A program made the position numbers and the translations under genes. Below the pieces are notes generated by a model that saw only the letters and a program-made list of their open reading frames with translations, searched no databases and had not been told where the DNA came from. Shown here in pieces: positions 1 to 11,585 of a DNA stretch of 31,282 bases (position 1 is the first letter of the stretch; every line of letters starts with the position of its first letter). Source of the stretch: Dinochytrium kinnereticum (lineage: Eukaryota; Chytridiomycota; Chytridiomycetes; Chytridiales; Chytridiaceae); contig JADGJT010000282.1 in assembly GCA_027604005.1 (NCBI GenBank), positions 1 to 31,282 of the forward strand, in the 5' to 3' direction.

Positions 1-943
1 AATATTATCGGCAGCCGAGGGCACCGCGTTCGAAAAGGCATCTGAGCAGATAAAATGTTAGATGATAGCAAAGTGAAATGAAGGGTCTCACCAATGCCCA
101 AGACTTTTGTTTCTCCGGCATTGGCTGGAGGAGCGACCTCTTGAGGCTCCAAGATCCGTTCACCATCAATCCCGATATCAGCGGCGTCCTCCGTTGCCGG
201 TGCAAGAGCAGGAGAAATCTCTTGACACTCTTGATCATCGCTGGAAGTCACCAGACCAGTAGTACCCAGAGCCTCGAGACCATCGTGCCCATCTAAGCCT
301 GTAATAGCCGCCGCATTAATTTGAGCGTCGGCTATGAACAATCTTTTCGGGGGGATGTCTAGGGAGTGAGGATTGAAGTGATTAGTTGACAGCTATGTGA
401 TGGGACAGCCTCACCATCAGCCGCGTGCCCAACCAAATCTTCCGTGGAGCTGACGAGGACTGCAGGAGAAGTGTCCTCAGAACTTCCTCCAAAAAACTCG
501 TTGATGACGACTGAAGTTGATTCCTCGGCAAAAGGGATCACCTCAGTGTTAATCTCAAATGATGTCGCGGGACGAGTGGCAATTGTGAGGCCCTTCCCAT
601 TCATCTCTCTTTCTAATCCTGGTAGATATTCGAATTAGTATGTCGTCAAAAGTTATTGAATTGACTAACCATCCTTTTTCGAAGACACAGGCCGTCCCTT
701 CTCCAACACCATCAAGTCCTCTTTCTTCGCCATATCAACAGTTGGGCGCGCCTGCCCTTCCCGAGGAAGGCGCTGTCTGAGTCCCCGGAGTTTTGCACCG
801 CTTGATCTCGAGGCTTCTGGGTCGTTAGGGACGGTAACCTGAGCTGCCTTGGGGGCGTCAAAGCGATCGAGAGCGGTGGCTCTTGGCATCGTCTGGAGCC
901 CTCTGTCCGGGTCCTTGATCTTTTCAATCCCGATCTTCTTCAT
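1..943 (-). CDS. Unrecognised, probably disordered protein (3' end off the left edge)
   Basis: Partial gene in four visible exons: 943-670, 618-415, 358-92 and 41-1, continuing past the left edge. The introns have GT..AG ends on the minus strand, and the first contains a TACTAAT-like branch site. All phases agree (phase 1 at each junction), giving at least 262 residues. The protein begins MKKIGIEKIKDPDRG and is rich in Ala, Glu, Asp, Ser and Pro. I see no domain, signal peptide or membrane segment, and I do not recognise a family. The start is uncertain: the frame stays open upstream to about 1014. A further exon at 1264-1104 (MAGGQNNFLK...) could join through an intron of about 85 bp ending near 1017, adding a Ser/Pro/Arg-rich N-terminus. 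The exon chain is well supported; the function is unknown. Confidence 0.6.
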
Positions 944-1386
944 TTTTGGGGTGCTGAAACGTTCGCTCCGAGGTGATGGCAAAGAAGGTGGGGATTGGAA
1001 GCGGTGATGGCCACTTCAATGTGTGGTCGGGGGCGGAGTTTCTCAAACTTTGAGAATGGGATAGAGGGTAAAGAGGGAGGAGAGGGTGGGCAACGGGCAG
1101 AACCTAGGCGAGATATTGTCGTAGGCTGTGATGGATCGTGGTTCACGCCTCGGAGTGGGGGCAACAGGAAGACGGCAGCTCCTGTCGCGAGGGGATGGGG
1201 GGATTTGACGAACAGAAGTTGTTTGTCGTCTGAGCTTTAAAAAATTATTTTGGCCACCTGCCAAAGAATTATAGAATAAAAGAAAAAATAGAATAAGGCT
1301 TTCGTTGGTCTAGCGATAAAATCTAATCCTTACGAGAAGGCGATCTACGGGGACTGTAAATCACATATAAACTGTCCCAGGTCAGT

Positions 1387-1941
1387 TAGTCCATGCCTTT
1401 GCCACCTGTAGTGGTCTCCACCGTCCAGGGGCAGATCATGATTCGCAACGGCAAGCGACTCATGGCCTGCAAAGACGAAAATGCAGCCATGAGCAGTCCT
1501 CTTGGGTCCATTACGATTCTATCGTGACTCAGAAGCCGTGATTGAGCTAGACCTGATGTATGAAAGCTGTTTGCAACTGATGAGTATTAAGCAAATAGAT
1601 TAAAAAGTAGTGACCTGGGAGCCTCATTGTAATCTAGGTATGCTTCCATATGCAGAAGATAGGAGTTTTCCGTTAAGAAAGCGGATCTCACCGACGCCTG
1701 CCTCCTTCAGACGATTTGGGTGCCATACCATGGCTTGACTCAATGTCATCTGGTTGCCAGACAAGACCAAAAAAATGTGAAAGGTTGATGCCATCAATTC
1801 AGGATGGTAGATAGAAAGTTGGAACGTTGGACGTACCTTTGAATTTCCCAAGAGGTATTGTTCGGAATATGAGCGAGACACCTCTTTCATTTCACAAACG
1901 AACTGAGTAATGGAAGTGAAAAAAGGAAAAGGAGACTGCAT
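1387..1941 (-). other. Weak coding traces, possible gene or gene remnant
   Basis: Minus-strand pieces look mildly coding. One piece at about 1913-1838 could splice at GTACGT to a piece from 1752 reading MTLSQAMVWHPNRLKEAG. That could join a tiny exon near 1637 and then a last piece around 1528-1393 that reads IVMDPRGLLMAAFSSLQ and ends in TAA. I could not find a convincing first exon and do not recognise the product. The same DNA at 1393-1527 also has a 44-codon plus-strand ORF, so the strand itself is uncertain. It may be a small fast-evolving gene, a decayed gene or chance. Confidence 0.2.
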
Positions 1942-2887
1942 CTACAGAGTCAGAATAAACCAGTGCAGTCTTATACAGTCCCATTTGGCTATGGTCCGCG
2001 AAAATAAGCAGCATAAAGGCTCTGATGTTCCACTCCAATCCGCTTCTAACAAGGGCTCAATCATCTCCATCATCTGAAGAATGAAAACCTTGATCGCGCC
2101 GGGATCGTGCCATTTATTGCGTTTGTCCTAACTTGCAATATCGATGTTGATAGCATGCTATACATCGGCACCCTGAATGTGGTAATATTCAGCCACTTCA
2201 ACTGCTAGGTTGCACTGCATGAAACGATTCATGTAAAGAGATAATAGAAGTGTAGAACGCTCTGAGCAATACATGATGATGAATTGTGATGATATTGGAC
2301 AATGAACCATCCTGAAAGAATTGCAAGTCTCCAACTCACCAAAACAGCACAACTCCTACTCCTATTGAGCCGACCACCGTGGCCGATAAGTGTGGTCAAG
2401 CATACCGAAAAGCACGGCGAAAACGACCGGACAAGATAGTATTTTAAACGTCCCCCGTTGAATGAGTCACGAGCAGAGGAGACAGTTTTCAAAGGCCCAC
2501 AAAGCGTAGTATAAAGGTAGGGACACCGTGGGTGTTGCTTGACTTGCGGCTTGAGGTCGAAGCCAGGGTTCTGTGCTCTCTCCCTGATGACTATTTAGAG
2601 TACAGATTCTTTAGTCTAGCCGAAACGGCTTGTACGCGCTTTAACGGTGCTGATTGTTGTGCTTTTATTGGGAAGTGTGGAGGTTAAAACGCGTCACGGA
2701 TCAAGATAAGAAGCGGCGTTGAATATCGTTGAAAGGAGAACCTAAATTCATCACTGTTCTCCTCTAAACTAGTTTGCGTGGTCACAGGATTTGCTGTAAA
2801 TATGTTTTTTTCCCGTTCTGTAAATACGTATAGACGTTTTCCTAACTGGACGAGGGGAAGCAGCTGAATTGTTCGTTAAAATTGGGT

Positions 2888-3010
2888 TTCGGAGTTTGCA
2901 TATATTATAAAAGTTAGCGGAGTTTGCATAACATGTATAATCTAGTCCGAAGTTAGCAGAGTTTGCTGCTGCTTCATCCTCCTTTAAATAGTTATAAGGA
3001 TATGAATACA
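2888..3010 (+). repeat. AT-rich block with three copies of a GAGTTTGC motif; possible LTR remnant
   Basis: The octamer GAGTTTGC occurs three times within 2888-2966. The last two copies sit in a longer shared unit, AGTTAGC(G/A)GAGTTTGC, at 2912 and 2951 (39 bp apart). A TATA-like CTTTAAATAG follows at about 2981. Internal direct repeats followed by a TATA-like box resemble the control part of a solo long terminal repeat of a fungal retrotransposon. I cannot define the ends or a target-site duplication, so that reading is a guess; the repeat itself is visible. Confidence 0.3.
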
Positions 3011-3766
3011 AACTAACCCTACTCACCAATGAATACTCATTACAAAACTCAAATATTCTACCAATCTATTCATGTACACATTAGTTTCTAAGTGTACCAA
3101 GACAGGCTAAGGACATTTCACGCTTAGACCTCTGTGCCTCTCTTTTGGTTGGTCGACGCTGGCACATGGATAAGGGTCTAAAGGCCCAGCGAGTCTTGGG
3201 CATTAAAATTAAAATCCATCGAGTAATCCGTCAAAATATGTTTATAGACGAGTTAATACCCCCAACACCAAGGTCCTCCATCTAGCGTGCCTCAACCTTC
3301 TCATGCTGCCGTGATGGTATCGCTCTGAAATCTGCTTGGAATATGGGGCGCTGCAGACACAATTGCCTTAGGCTATCCTTGTACCACTCACGCTATCTGT
3401 GGCAGTCACTTTGGTTTGAAAAAGGTCATATGCTCTCAACAGTAGTGAAGTTACGCTTCAAAGCTGTATTTTTTCATTTCCATTTAAAGTGCTCGTCGTA
3501 AGTCCTATTGTTAACGCATTTGGAAACAGATTTTCCATATGCCTCATGCTGTGACCACATACTTTATAATTCCTTACCATATATGCGGCCCAACAATATG
3601 GCCAACTAAACCTCTAAGTGATACCCCTCTTTGGCCTGCGGTCTATTGGTCGGAATATTGGCATTGATAATAGCACCAACGGGTGGATTTCTTGTCCGAA
3701 TCGGCCTGCCATCACAATGAAAAAGGAAAATGAATTTATTAATTCGTAGCATTCGACCATCCGTGT

Positions 3767-3820
3767 TTTCCTTTTAGACGTGCATCCCAAGTCTTTCCTT
3801 TTAGGCGTGCATTCCAACTT
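3767..3820. repeat. 27-bp imperfect tandem repeat, two copies
   Basis: Two adjacent 27-bp units, 3767-3793 and 3794-3820, both begin TTTCCTTTTAG and differ at a few positions. The first seven bases of a third unit follow at 3821. No gene or regulatory role is evident. Confidence 0.7.
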
Positions 3821-4446
3821 TTTCCTTGGTGAAAGACGGCCGTAACGGTGGGAATCCAGAGTAGTTGACAATACCACGAAAGGCATTAAATTAGCTCGTA
3901 TCAAAATTAGCATCATAGTGTCAACGCAGTTATGCTTTGATGAGGATTCGCAAACTTTTCGATTTTGAGATGTCCGCAGAGAAGAGGTATAAGTACGAGA
4001 GCGTAGACGACTAATTACAAACCTCGGTATATTGGGGCTCAGAAACCAAAACATACCGTAATACGCAAGTATGAAGGTAATGAATCATCAGTGACAAAAC
4101 TGTGTTTGGCATGCACCATTATCTAGACCTAAAACAAAAGTTCCTACTTACCAACTTCGGAATATTCTTAAGCAAGTGACATTAACGATTAGATTCCAAC
4201 TAACAGAAGAATGAATCAAGAACTCAAGGCCTTTTGAACTTTCGGAAATGTAGAAAGATTACAGTATATGCCGAGTTATGAATTAATTCTGTGGTGAAAG
4301 AAAGCGCAGGATATCCTTCCTATCTATGTCGTTTCTGCAATGTTGCATGTGTTTAGCGGATCATGGTGGAGTGCTGAATTGTCTGATTGACCTTCCCCTG
4401 AAAAATTCAGTGTTTTTTGGTCTGTTCAGTCAGTAGTATTTACTCA

Positions 4447-7400
4447 ATGCCAAAGAAGTTCGAAAGGACATCGGGCCCTCCTCCACCGCCTCCACCGCCA
4501 CATGTGGATTGGCTGGAAGATAACCCGGAGCTAGAGGCCAAAGCCAAGGCCATGAAAGCGCATGCACCCTCTATGCAGGTTAGATGTTAGAGCCGTCGTT
4601 TTTGGAATTGTTACAGGGGGTTGGAAGGCGAGGTTGGAGAGCTGAGCTCAAGCATGCGGCTTGTGAAATTGGATGCATACGTTTGAATACGGGCTAATGT
4701 GTTATTCTGAATTCTTCAATATTTGTTTTTAATTGTTGAAACCATCATCGAACATACACGGCGATCGTTTAGATATCGGATGCCAAACTTCAAGCGTTTA
4801 CTGTGGGCACTTACAAAAAGAATGCGTTTCAAAAGCAAAAGGAGGCTGAAGAGGCTAAGAAAAAGGTTACAGTCATGTCATGGTCTGCATTAACAAATGC
4901 CAGAGGGAAGAGGATGATGCTGCAAAGGTTTATGCTGAGTTTGTTGCATCGTTCGAGGAGGAGAAACCTGTCGTGGGAAGGTTTGCGCCAAAAACTTGGG
5001 TTAAAGGAGGAACGATCAATCCCACTCCGCTTTCATCAACAGACCACGCATCTGCTTCTTCTAAAAATGCAGTTGAGGAGGCATTGTACAAGCCTCAGGT
5101 TAAGTTTGGGGTAAAGGAGGTGAGCAATAGTCGTTTTATTACACATAATAACTGAGTTTTTGAAAAGACCAAAGTACCGATGAAGTTTGAATCTCAAGAG
5201 GAGCCCCCAGCATCAGCCAAACCCAGCTACAGTAGAAAGCGCCAATTGGATGCTTTCCTTCAAGAAATTAAAGAAAACCAAGACCGCGATTCTCGGCGCC
5301 CGCGGACCTCGGAAGATCTATCACTATCTCGCAACCCTACCACCACCACCACCAACCCGACCCAACGCCTTGGAACCATGTACAGCGATGATTATTCGGG
5401 ATCACATGATATAGGCGACCCCCACACCACCAATCTTTACATAGGCAATCTTAACCCTACCCTGGATGAAGAGTCAGTTTGCAGGATGTTCGCAAAATTT
5501 GGACCAATTGCCAGCGTAAAGATTATGTGGCCGAGAACTCAGGAGGAGAAAGGGAGGCAAAGGAATTCGGGTTTTGTAAGCTTTATGACCAGGCCGGAGG
5601 CTGAGAAGGCCCTGGAGGGAATGGATGGAAAGGAGGTTGAAGGCTATATAATGAGAGTTGGCTGGGGAAAGGCTGTCGCTATCCCACCGAAACCGATTTT
5701 TGGTATGTTAACACGTCTTGTTCAATGCGTCGAATGCTTTGGTTTCGGCCTTTATTGGCCGTTTCGCTCTATAAGTTACATTATTGATTTCACATCTATC
5801 AGTTCTAGATTTATCAAAACCTGTCTCCTCTGGTCTTCCCTTTAACGCAAAACCACCTATAGATAGCAAGAGCAATAGAGGTAAACTTCATGTTAAGCTT
5901 TTTAAGTTTAACAACATTGCAAGCTGTCCCGCCACCAGGCTCCTCAAAATCTGTACCTCGTCCCGAAGTTCACGTTACCATTCCCGAAGACAGAGAGATT
6001 ATGATGCTAATTCACCGAACTATAGAGCGTGTGGTCGTTCACGGGTCTGCATTTGAAGCTCTTTTGATGGAACGTGAAAGCCGGAACGAGAAGTTTGCAT
6101 TCCTTTTTAAGAACGAGGTGGATTCATTTTTTTGGTAGTGTTTGTCTTGTGGGCTTACCTGTTTCTCGTTTGTGCATTCTCTGGATCAGTCCCCCGAGCA
6201 TTGTTATTATCGATGGAAGCTTTATTCGATCCTGAATGGAGACGAGAAGGGAAAGTGGCCCACTGAGCCGTTTTTGATGTATGATGAAGGGCCGTTATGG
6301 ATTCCACCCGAAATTCCGTTTGACGATGACGTGAGTTGGTCCTGCCCTCTCGATTATTAAAGACATTGTTGGGCTGATTATTATCTTTATTTTTTAATAT
6401 TTTTGCAAAGCTGGTACTGGACGAGCTCTCGGATTCGTCTGTAGACTCAAACGATTCGCATGCTATGAGACGGAAGGCCACTCAGCAGGCCTCTGTTGTG
6501 AAAGGTAGTCTCTCAAAACGGCACAAGCTGAAGCTTGAGGCTATGATCCGAAAGCTGTCACTGTCGCGAACCGTGATTGCTACAGTTATGGTTTTTTGCA
6601 TTGATCACGCAGACGCAGCGGACGAAATCGCCGACTTGCTTGCGCGCAGCTTAACGCTACCCAACACCCCTGTATTCCCTACTAAACTGGCGAGATTATA
6701 CCTCCTAAGCGACGTTCTCCATAACTCAAGCTCGCCTGTACCCAACGCTTGGAAATTCCGCAGCGCCCTTGAGAAGCACCTTCCTGTTGTATTCGTCCAT
6801 CTTGGCAGCGTCTGGAAAGGGATTCAGTCCAGACTCCGTGCTGAACAAATGAGAAAGATGGTTTTTTCCGTTGTGTATGTGTGGGAGAAATGGATGATCT
6901 TTACGAGGGATTTCACTGCAGGGTTAAGAAACACTTTCATGACGGCCTTATCGGTGGCGGAGAAGAATGCGGCAGCTCTTTCAGATGGACAAGCTCTGAA
7001 AAAGGAATTGGCAGTTCAGATGCAGTCAAAAACCGGATTATACTCCGAAGAGGATAGGAATGAGGACGTTGATGGCGCTCCGACTAGCAGGGATGATTTG
7101 GATGAAGATGTGGATGGCGAGCCCATGGAATCTTCAGCCCCTCCCGCTAAAACTGGGGGTTGGATCTCAATCGACCAACAACGGAGTGAATCGGAACCAC
7201 CATCAAAACCGAAGTTTTCGGGCTTCGTATCATCCTTTGCAACCGCCAATCAACCCCCCGGAGCTACCTACGCCCCATTATCAACTACGACTTCGACGCC
7301 CTTCACCATTCCGCTCAAAACGGAGTCAGCTCGACCACGAACTGTGATACCGTTAAAAAAGCCTATTAGACCGCCCACAGATATGCCGAAGGAGCTTCCC

Positions 7401-7661
7401 CCGCAGGAGGATAGGGTGAAAGCCCTTGCATCTCTTGCGATACCGCTTAAATCTAAAGCCTTTTCTCCTGCTATAATAGCTGATCAAGGGAAGAGGCAGC
7501 CGATAGGTGAAGCAAGGAAAGCTGCCCCTGGTCCTCCACCACCACCTCCTCCGGGAGGACCCCTCGGGAGACGCGGGAAGGTAGCGGATGTTAAGATGAA
7601 AGATCCTGAAGCCTTGAAACCACCTCCCAGTGAAAAGGATGACGATGATATGTTTGCTTGA
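4447..7661 (+). CDS. U2SURP: U2 snRNP-associated SURP/RRM/CID protein (SR140)
   Basis: Nuclear pre-mRNA splicing factor associated with the U2 snRNP. Exons: 4447-4578, 4773-4865, 4904-5119, 5168-5702, 5803-5880, 5924-6117, 6190-6330, 6411-7661 (2,640 nt, 879 aa). After a proline-rich N-terminus comes the family segment KLQAFTVGTYKKNAFQKQKE and a KTWVKGGTI box. An RRM lies at about 234-317, with RNP2 LYIGNL and RNP1 NSGFVSFM. A SURP module at about 370-440 ends in CYYRWKLYSILNGD. A CTD-interacting (CID) helical domain spans about 498-635. The tail is acidic and then has a proline run (GPPPPPPPGG) near the C-terminus. Domain order and length match human SR140, although the Arg/Ser-rich tail of the animal protein is not seen. 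An AATAAA at 7670-7675 lies 8 bp after the stop. The start is the first ATG in frame with the conserved exon 2. Confidence 0.93.
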
Positions 7662-7788
7662 TCCCTAACAATAAATATCGTTTAGTATTCCGATAAGTGA
7701 CCTTGTCAGCATATGAAAAACGAAATGAAGTGGCAGATTTGTTCACTTTAAATAACAGTCCCCAAGATTTGAAGGCGAACAACAAACC

Positions 7789-9280
7789 ATGCAGCATGGC
7801 GCCGATCCATCCGCGGACAACTGGGCCGCTTTCACGCATGCACCCCCTGATCATCATTCAAACCACTTCATTGATGTAAGTTGGTAGTTCACTGTTGGCA
7901 TGCGGGTGGGCAAACAGGGGTGTGTGCTAACTGGCGTTGGGCATCTCTCTTGCATGCAGGCGGTGGTCTGCGGTGGCATTGGAGGAACCCTGGCTGACAC
8001 AACGATGCACTCTACGGATACTATTAAAACCAAGATGGTAAGAAAACGGATGTTGCATGGCATCGTCCTTGCTATTTGAATGGATTTCAAAATAGCCGAG
8101 GCCACGATCGGGACTAATGGCATCCATCCACTCTTTTACAGCAAGGGCAGCTGACATCTGGATCCAATTCGAAATACTCCGGGATGTTGCAGGCGGTTAA
8201 AGTAGTAGTAAAGGAAGAAGGATACCGGGGACTTTTTTCTGGAATCTTGGCGGCCACAGCTGGCTCGCTGGCGAGCACGTTGTTATACTTTGCATGCTAT
8301 GAGGGTATCAAGAGAAAAATGTTAGACGAGCAATATAATCCAACTCTGAGTTATCTTACTGCTGGTGAGTAGATATTTGAAGGGAATCATACATAGGGAA
8401 ACTTCTTACAGTCTGTAAAAACAGCTTCGGTTGGGGATGTATTTGCGAGTGTGCTCTATGTGCCTAGTGAAGTTGTTAAGACACGTTTGCAACTTCAAGG
8501 GAGGCTGAACAGTCCAAATTCGTTATCAAATCGGGATTACAAGGGTAGCGTGCATGCGTTAGCGAGCATATACCAAAAACGTGGTATAAGGGTAATTAAT
8601 AGACTTTCTAATAATATTTAACCAACGTTTGTTAAGGGTCTATATTACGGTTGGGGTGCAACACTTTTGAGAGATGTTCCTTACACCGCCCTTCAATTCA
8701 GTATTTATGGTTAGTTATTGGTCACTTTGTCTGTCAGTAACATTATAAAAAAAGAAAACATCAAATCCTTTTTTCTTCACCGATTCTGCAAAGGCGATGA
8801 ACTGAAGCTCACCTCTGTACACGACATGATTTCCGGTGGCATTGCTGGTGTGATAGCCGGCGGATTGACAACTCCTTTAGATGTCTGCAAGACGTGAGTG
8901 GGCTTTCGTGGTCTTTTTTGGTCTTTTTTTTCCGGTGGTAAAAAGAAACGAAGCTGACTATTTCTTTACACAGGTACCTGATGACACAAAAGCGAGCCGT
9001 GCCCAGAGCCCAGTTCCTTTCCCTCGATAAGAGCACCAATCCACTCATCCCTGGAGCGACAAAGCCGCTTACTATCACCGTTGCAAGGCCGGCTCCCGCG
9101 CCCTACTACACGGGAGTCGTGTCAGCCTTCAGAGGAATTTACTTCCAAAATGGTCTGGCAGGACTTTTTGCTGGTGTCGGGCCGCGGATGGTATGGACTG
9201 GGCTTCAAAGCATGATGATGTTTGTGGTTTATGAAAATCTTTTGGGTCTCGCGCATGAGGTTCGCAGTACGATAAGGTGA
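7789..9280 (+). CDS. MME1: Mitochondrial carrier protein, MME1 (YMR166C) type
   Basis: Six-helix solute carrier of the mitochondrial inner membrane. Exons: 7789-7875, 7960-8037, 8142-8364, 8425-8591, 8637-8709, 8794-8893, 8974-9280 (1,035 nt, 344 aa). It has three carrier repeats. The second and third signatures are canonical: VPSEVVKTRLQ and TPLDVCKTYLM. The first reads MHSTDTIKTKM, with Ser in place of the usual Pro. A similar motif is my recollection of yeast Mme1, a putative magnesium exporter, and the LQLQGRLN stretch after repeat two also fits that subfamily. An S-adenosylmethionine-type carrier is the main alternative. The ATG at 7789 rather than the out-of-frame one at 7796 is chosen because only it reads through the phase-0 junction into AVVCGGIGG. 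It converges with DRC5, 214 bp apart. Confidence 0.88.
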
Positions 9281-9494
9281 TATTGTCATATTCTTGGGAA
9301 GGGGGAAGGGGGCAGGAGTGTGGCGAGGCCATTTTTGTGTTGGTTGCGTTCTTTGTTTTGGCTTTTTGTTACTTTTTTGAGGGATGCTTTAGAACTTTGA
9401 ACTGTGACGTTCAAAAAAGTTCAGGCCACAAGTAATATGGAGGAGCCGAAAACTGTAATTAAACGTATTTAAAACAATAATTTTTGGTTGGGAC

Positions 9495-11314
9495 TTATTG
9501 CGAGTTTTCCGTGACTATCCCTTTGATTGCAATCATGTACTCCTGAGAGAGATCTGTGACTCGGATGTCAAGGTGTGTTACGTACTATCATCAATCGCCA
9601 ATTCAAGGTTTAATAATTAGCTTTAGTAGAAGAGGAAATATTTCAACAAATATAGGTCGAACCTTGTTGTGACTTATCGCCTCGAACAGCATCTTCCCAG
9701 CCATGTCGGAATCAACCCTTCCAGCCGACCCCGGTCTTCCCGTCCCATTCTGAACAGGACCCGATGCAGCGGGCGCGGCAGCTCCCATAGGGACGCCCCC
9801 AGGAAGCGTTCCGAAATTACCTAACTTATTGCAGCTCAAATCAATTGTGCTCAAATGCTTCCCGTTACGCTTGAGCAGCGCACATAACACAGTCACACTG
9901 TCAGCCGCAAGCCCGTTGCTGCTTATGTCAAGAAGCCGTAATTTGGACAGTCCGGGACTGACTCCTTTCGCTAATCCGGCCATCAGCATTGCGCCGCCTG
10001 AGTCGCCAAGGCCGTTCATGCGGACATTGAGCTCCTCGAGAACCTGGTTTTGCTGAAGAGCCTTTCCCAGAGCCTGGGCTCCGGCTCTACTTATCTTGTT
10101 ATTGGCGATGTTGAGATATTTTAGATTGGTTGTTTCGGAACAGAGAAGCTTCGCGATGCCTCTTGCGCCTGAGTCGCCAATCTTGTTGTGGGAGAGGTCT
10201 GCATTCCTATAAGCATAATACCTGAAGGTTGTAAAACACTTACCCAGTCTTTCTAAGCTATTATTTTGAAGAAGGACACTTGACAAGACACGGACTTTGT
10301 CATCACATATTCCGCTCATTTGAATCGTAAGACTTTGAAGAATATGCGATTGCTTTAGCGCGTTACAGAGAAACCCGCAATCGTTCATTGTCATGCCAAA
10401 ATCTTTCCATTTAAAATTCATCCCACAGTCAAGTATGCTTTTTATCAGACTTAGTAAAATATGTTGGTTGACAACGTACCCATAGTAGAGCTGGATTGAC
10501 TTCAGATTACTCAAATTATGAAAGAATAGATTCACGTCAATGTGATCAGGTGGAGGGTCAGTGGCTTTCACCACCGTTCCTTCTTCTGCCTCCGTCGGTT
10601 TCATTTGCCTCAAATGAAGGCATTCCACGAATGGAGATGCTACCTTAAGCTCTTTTTCAAGTGCTTCTATCTCATCAAGTCCTCCGAGCTTTTTTGGAAT
10701 GAATGACTCTGCAAGGGCTTGTACGTGAAGCTCGAAAAATAGTCTCTTCCAGCTATCCCCATGTTTTCTAATGTCACAATTCTTAAAGTTCGCGAGGCTC
10801 CGTCTTTTCCAATAAGATTCATCGGGGATCAGCGGTGCAGCAATTCTCAATGGTAGCGTAATAGAAATAGACTCCAGTACCCTCTCTCTGTATTTATTCG
10901 GAATCCCGTTCAGGATGGAATTCTCTGTTGGTTTAAGTGAGTATGAAACAATACATTCTTGCACACACGCTCGAAGTTTGCCACGATAACTTTCACGCAA
11001 AGGTCCGTGAGTTTCTCGACTAGTGCTAAATTCCATTCGGGATCCTCCGCAATGCATCTTCGTTGCGCCATTCGCCTCTCCTTCATTGACAGCCCCGCCA
11101 GGTTGGGGTCTGATGCCTCAAGTAAGGAAAGCTGTGATCTCCAACCTCCACCTGGCGTTTGCGGCTGTCCTTGAGCCACTGTCACTGGAGCAACTGTCAT
11201 GGTGTCGGCTATAGTTGAAGCTGCCATAGACTGACGGCGTTGTGCGGCCGTGTGCGGTGGCAGAGCGGTGCTGATTGTTGTAGCTGACCCCAAGCCATCG
11301 TTTCCCTCAGTCAT
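9495..11314 (-). CDS. DRC5: Dynein regulatory complex subunit 5 (TCTE1), leucine-rich repeat protein
   Basis: Subunit of the nexin-dynein regulatory complex, which links outer doublets and controls dynein in motile 9+2 axonemes. Exons on the minus strand: 11314-10969, 10924-10480, 10437-10244, 10198-9663, 9584-9495 (1,611 nt, 536 aa). Hallmarks are DLCVKVIVANFEQNSILNGI across the first junction, the APLIPDESYWKRR box, CDIRKHGDSWKRLFFE, and LYYGILDCGMNFKW across the second. A ribonuclease-inhibitor-type LRR array follows (LDLSHNKIGDSGARGI, LNIANNKISRAGAQAL). The short last exon encodes THLDIRVTDLSQEY, matching the conserved end of TCTE1. A Gly/Ala/Pro-rich insert near GGVPMGAAAPAASG splits the last repeats. 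The ATG at 11314 is preferred; an in-frame ATG at 11407 would add 31 residues. It lies 271 bp downstream of RSPH10B on the same strand. Confidence 0.92.
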
Positions 11315-11585
11315 GACAAACCAGACTTGACAATTTCCACTTCGAAAATTTGAGTTTTCAAAAGACCACGCTGGTCGGGCCGGGTTCAAACCCGTTAAAT
11401 AATGCATTAACAGATTCGATGTTTATCTTTTGCCTTTTTGAATCAACACTTGGTCGTTCTCTTTTTTAAAAAACCTTATATGGGAGTGGTATAGTAAGCA
11501 ACTTGTTGGCTTCTCGGTCGACGAATTGTATATGTATTTTTAAAGATATATGGTGAAGGTATATGCATCTGATTGTATATTACTA

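Larger units (their letters stand above)
1942..4446. other. Gene-poor stretch of about 2.5 kb
   Basis: No exon chain could be supported on either strand. The sequence is AT-rich, and the open frames are short, with compositions unlike the neighbouring genes. The longest, minus strand 4054-3614, is Arg/Ser-rich without a recognisable domain. The stretch holds a motif-repeat block near 2888-2966 and a 27-bp imperfect tandem repeat at 3767-3820, listed separately. The last few hundred bases should contain the promoter of the SR140 gene, but I see no clear core element. Confidence 0.5.

Noticed and set aside
1300..1375. Stretch resembling the 5' half of a tRNA (TGGTCTAGCGATAA, then a small CCTT..AAGG hairpin)
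   Set aside because: No T-loop, no B-box and no matching acceptor stem could be found, and the anticodon loop lacks the invariant U. Not a tRNA gene.
3614..4054. 146-codon minus-strand ORF
   Set aside because: No domain, composition unlike the real genes nearby, and it contains the 27-bp tandem repeat; no splice partners give a longer product.
4803..5114. 103-codon plus-strand ORF within SR140
   Set aside because: It reads through the 38-bp intron 4866-4903 and then continues out of frame; the conserved SR140 frame requires splicing there.
11378..11400. GGGTTCAAACCCG hairpin like a tRNA T-arm with a B-box
   Set aside because: No A-box, D-arm or acceptor stem at the right distance upstream on either strand; it lies in the DRC5 leader and looks like chance.
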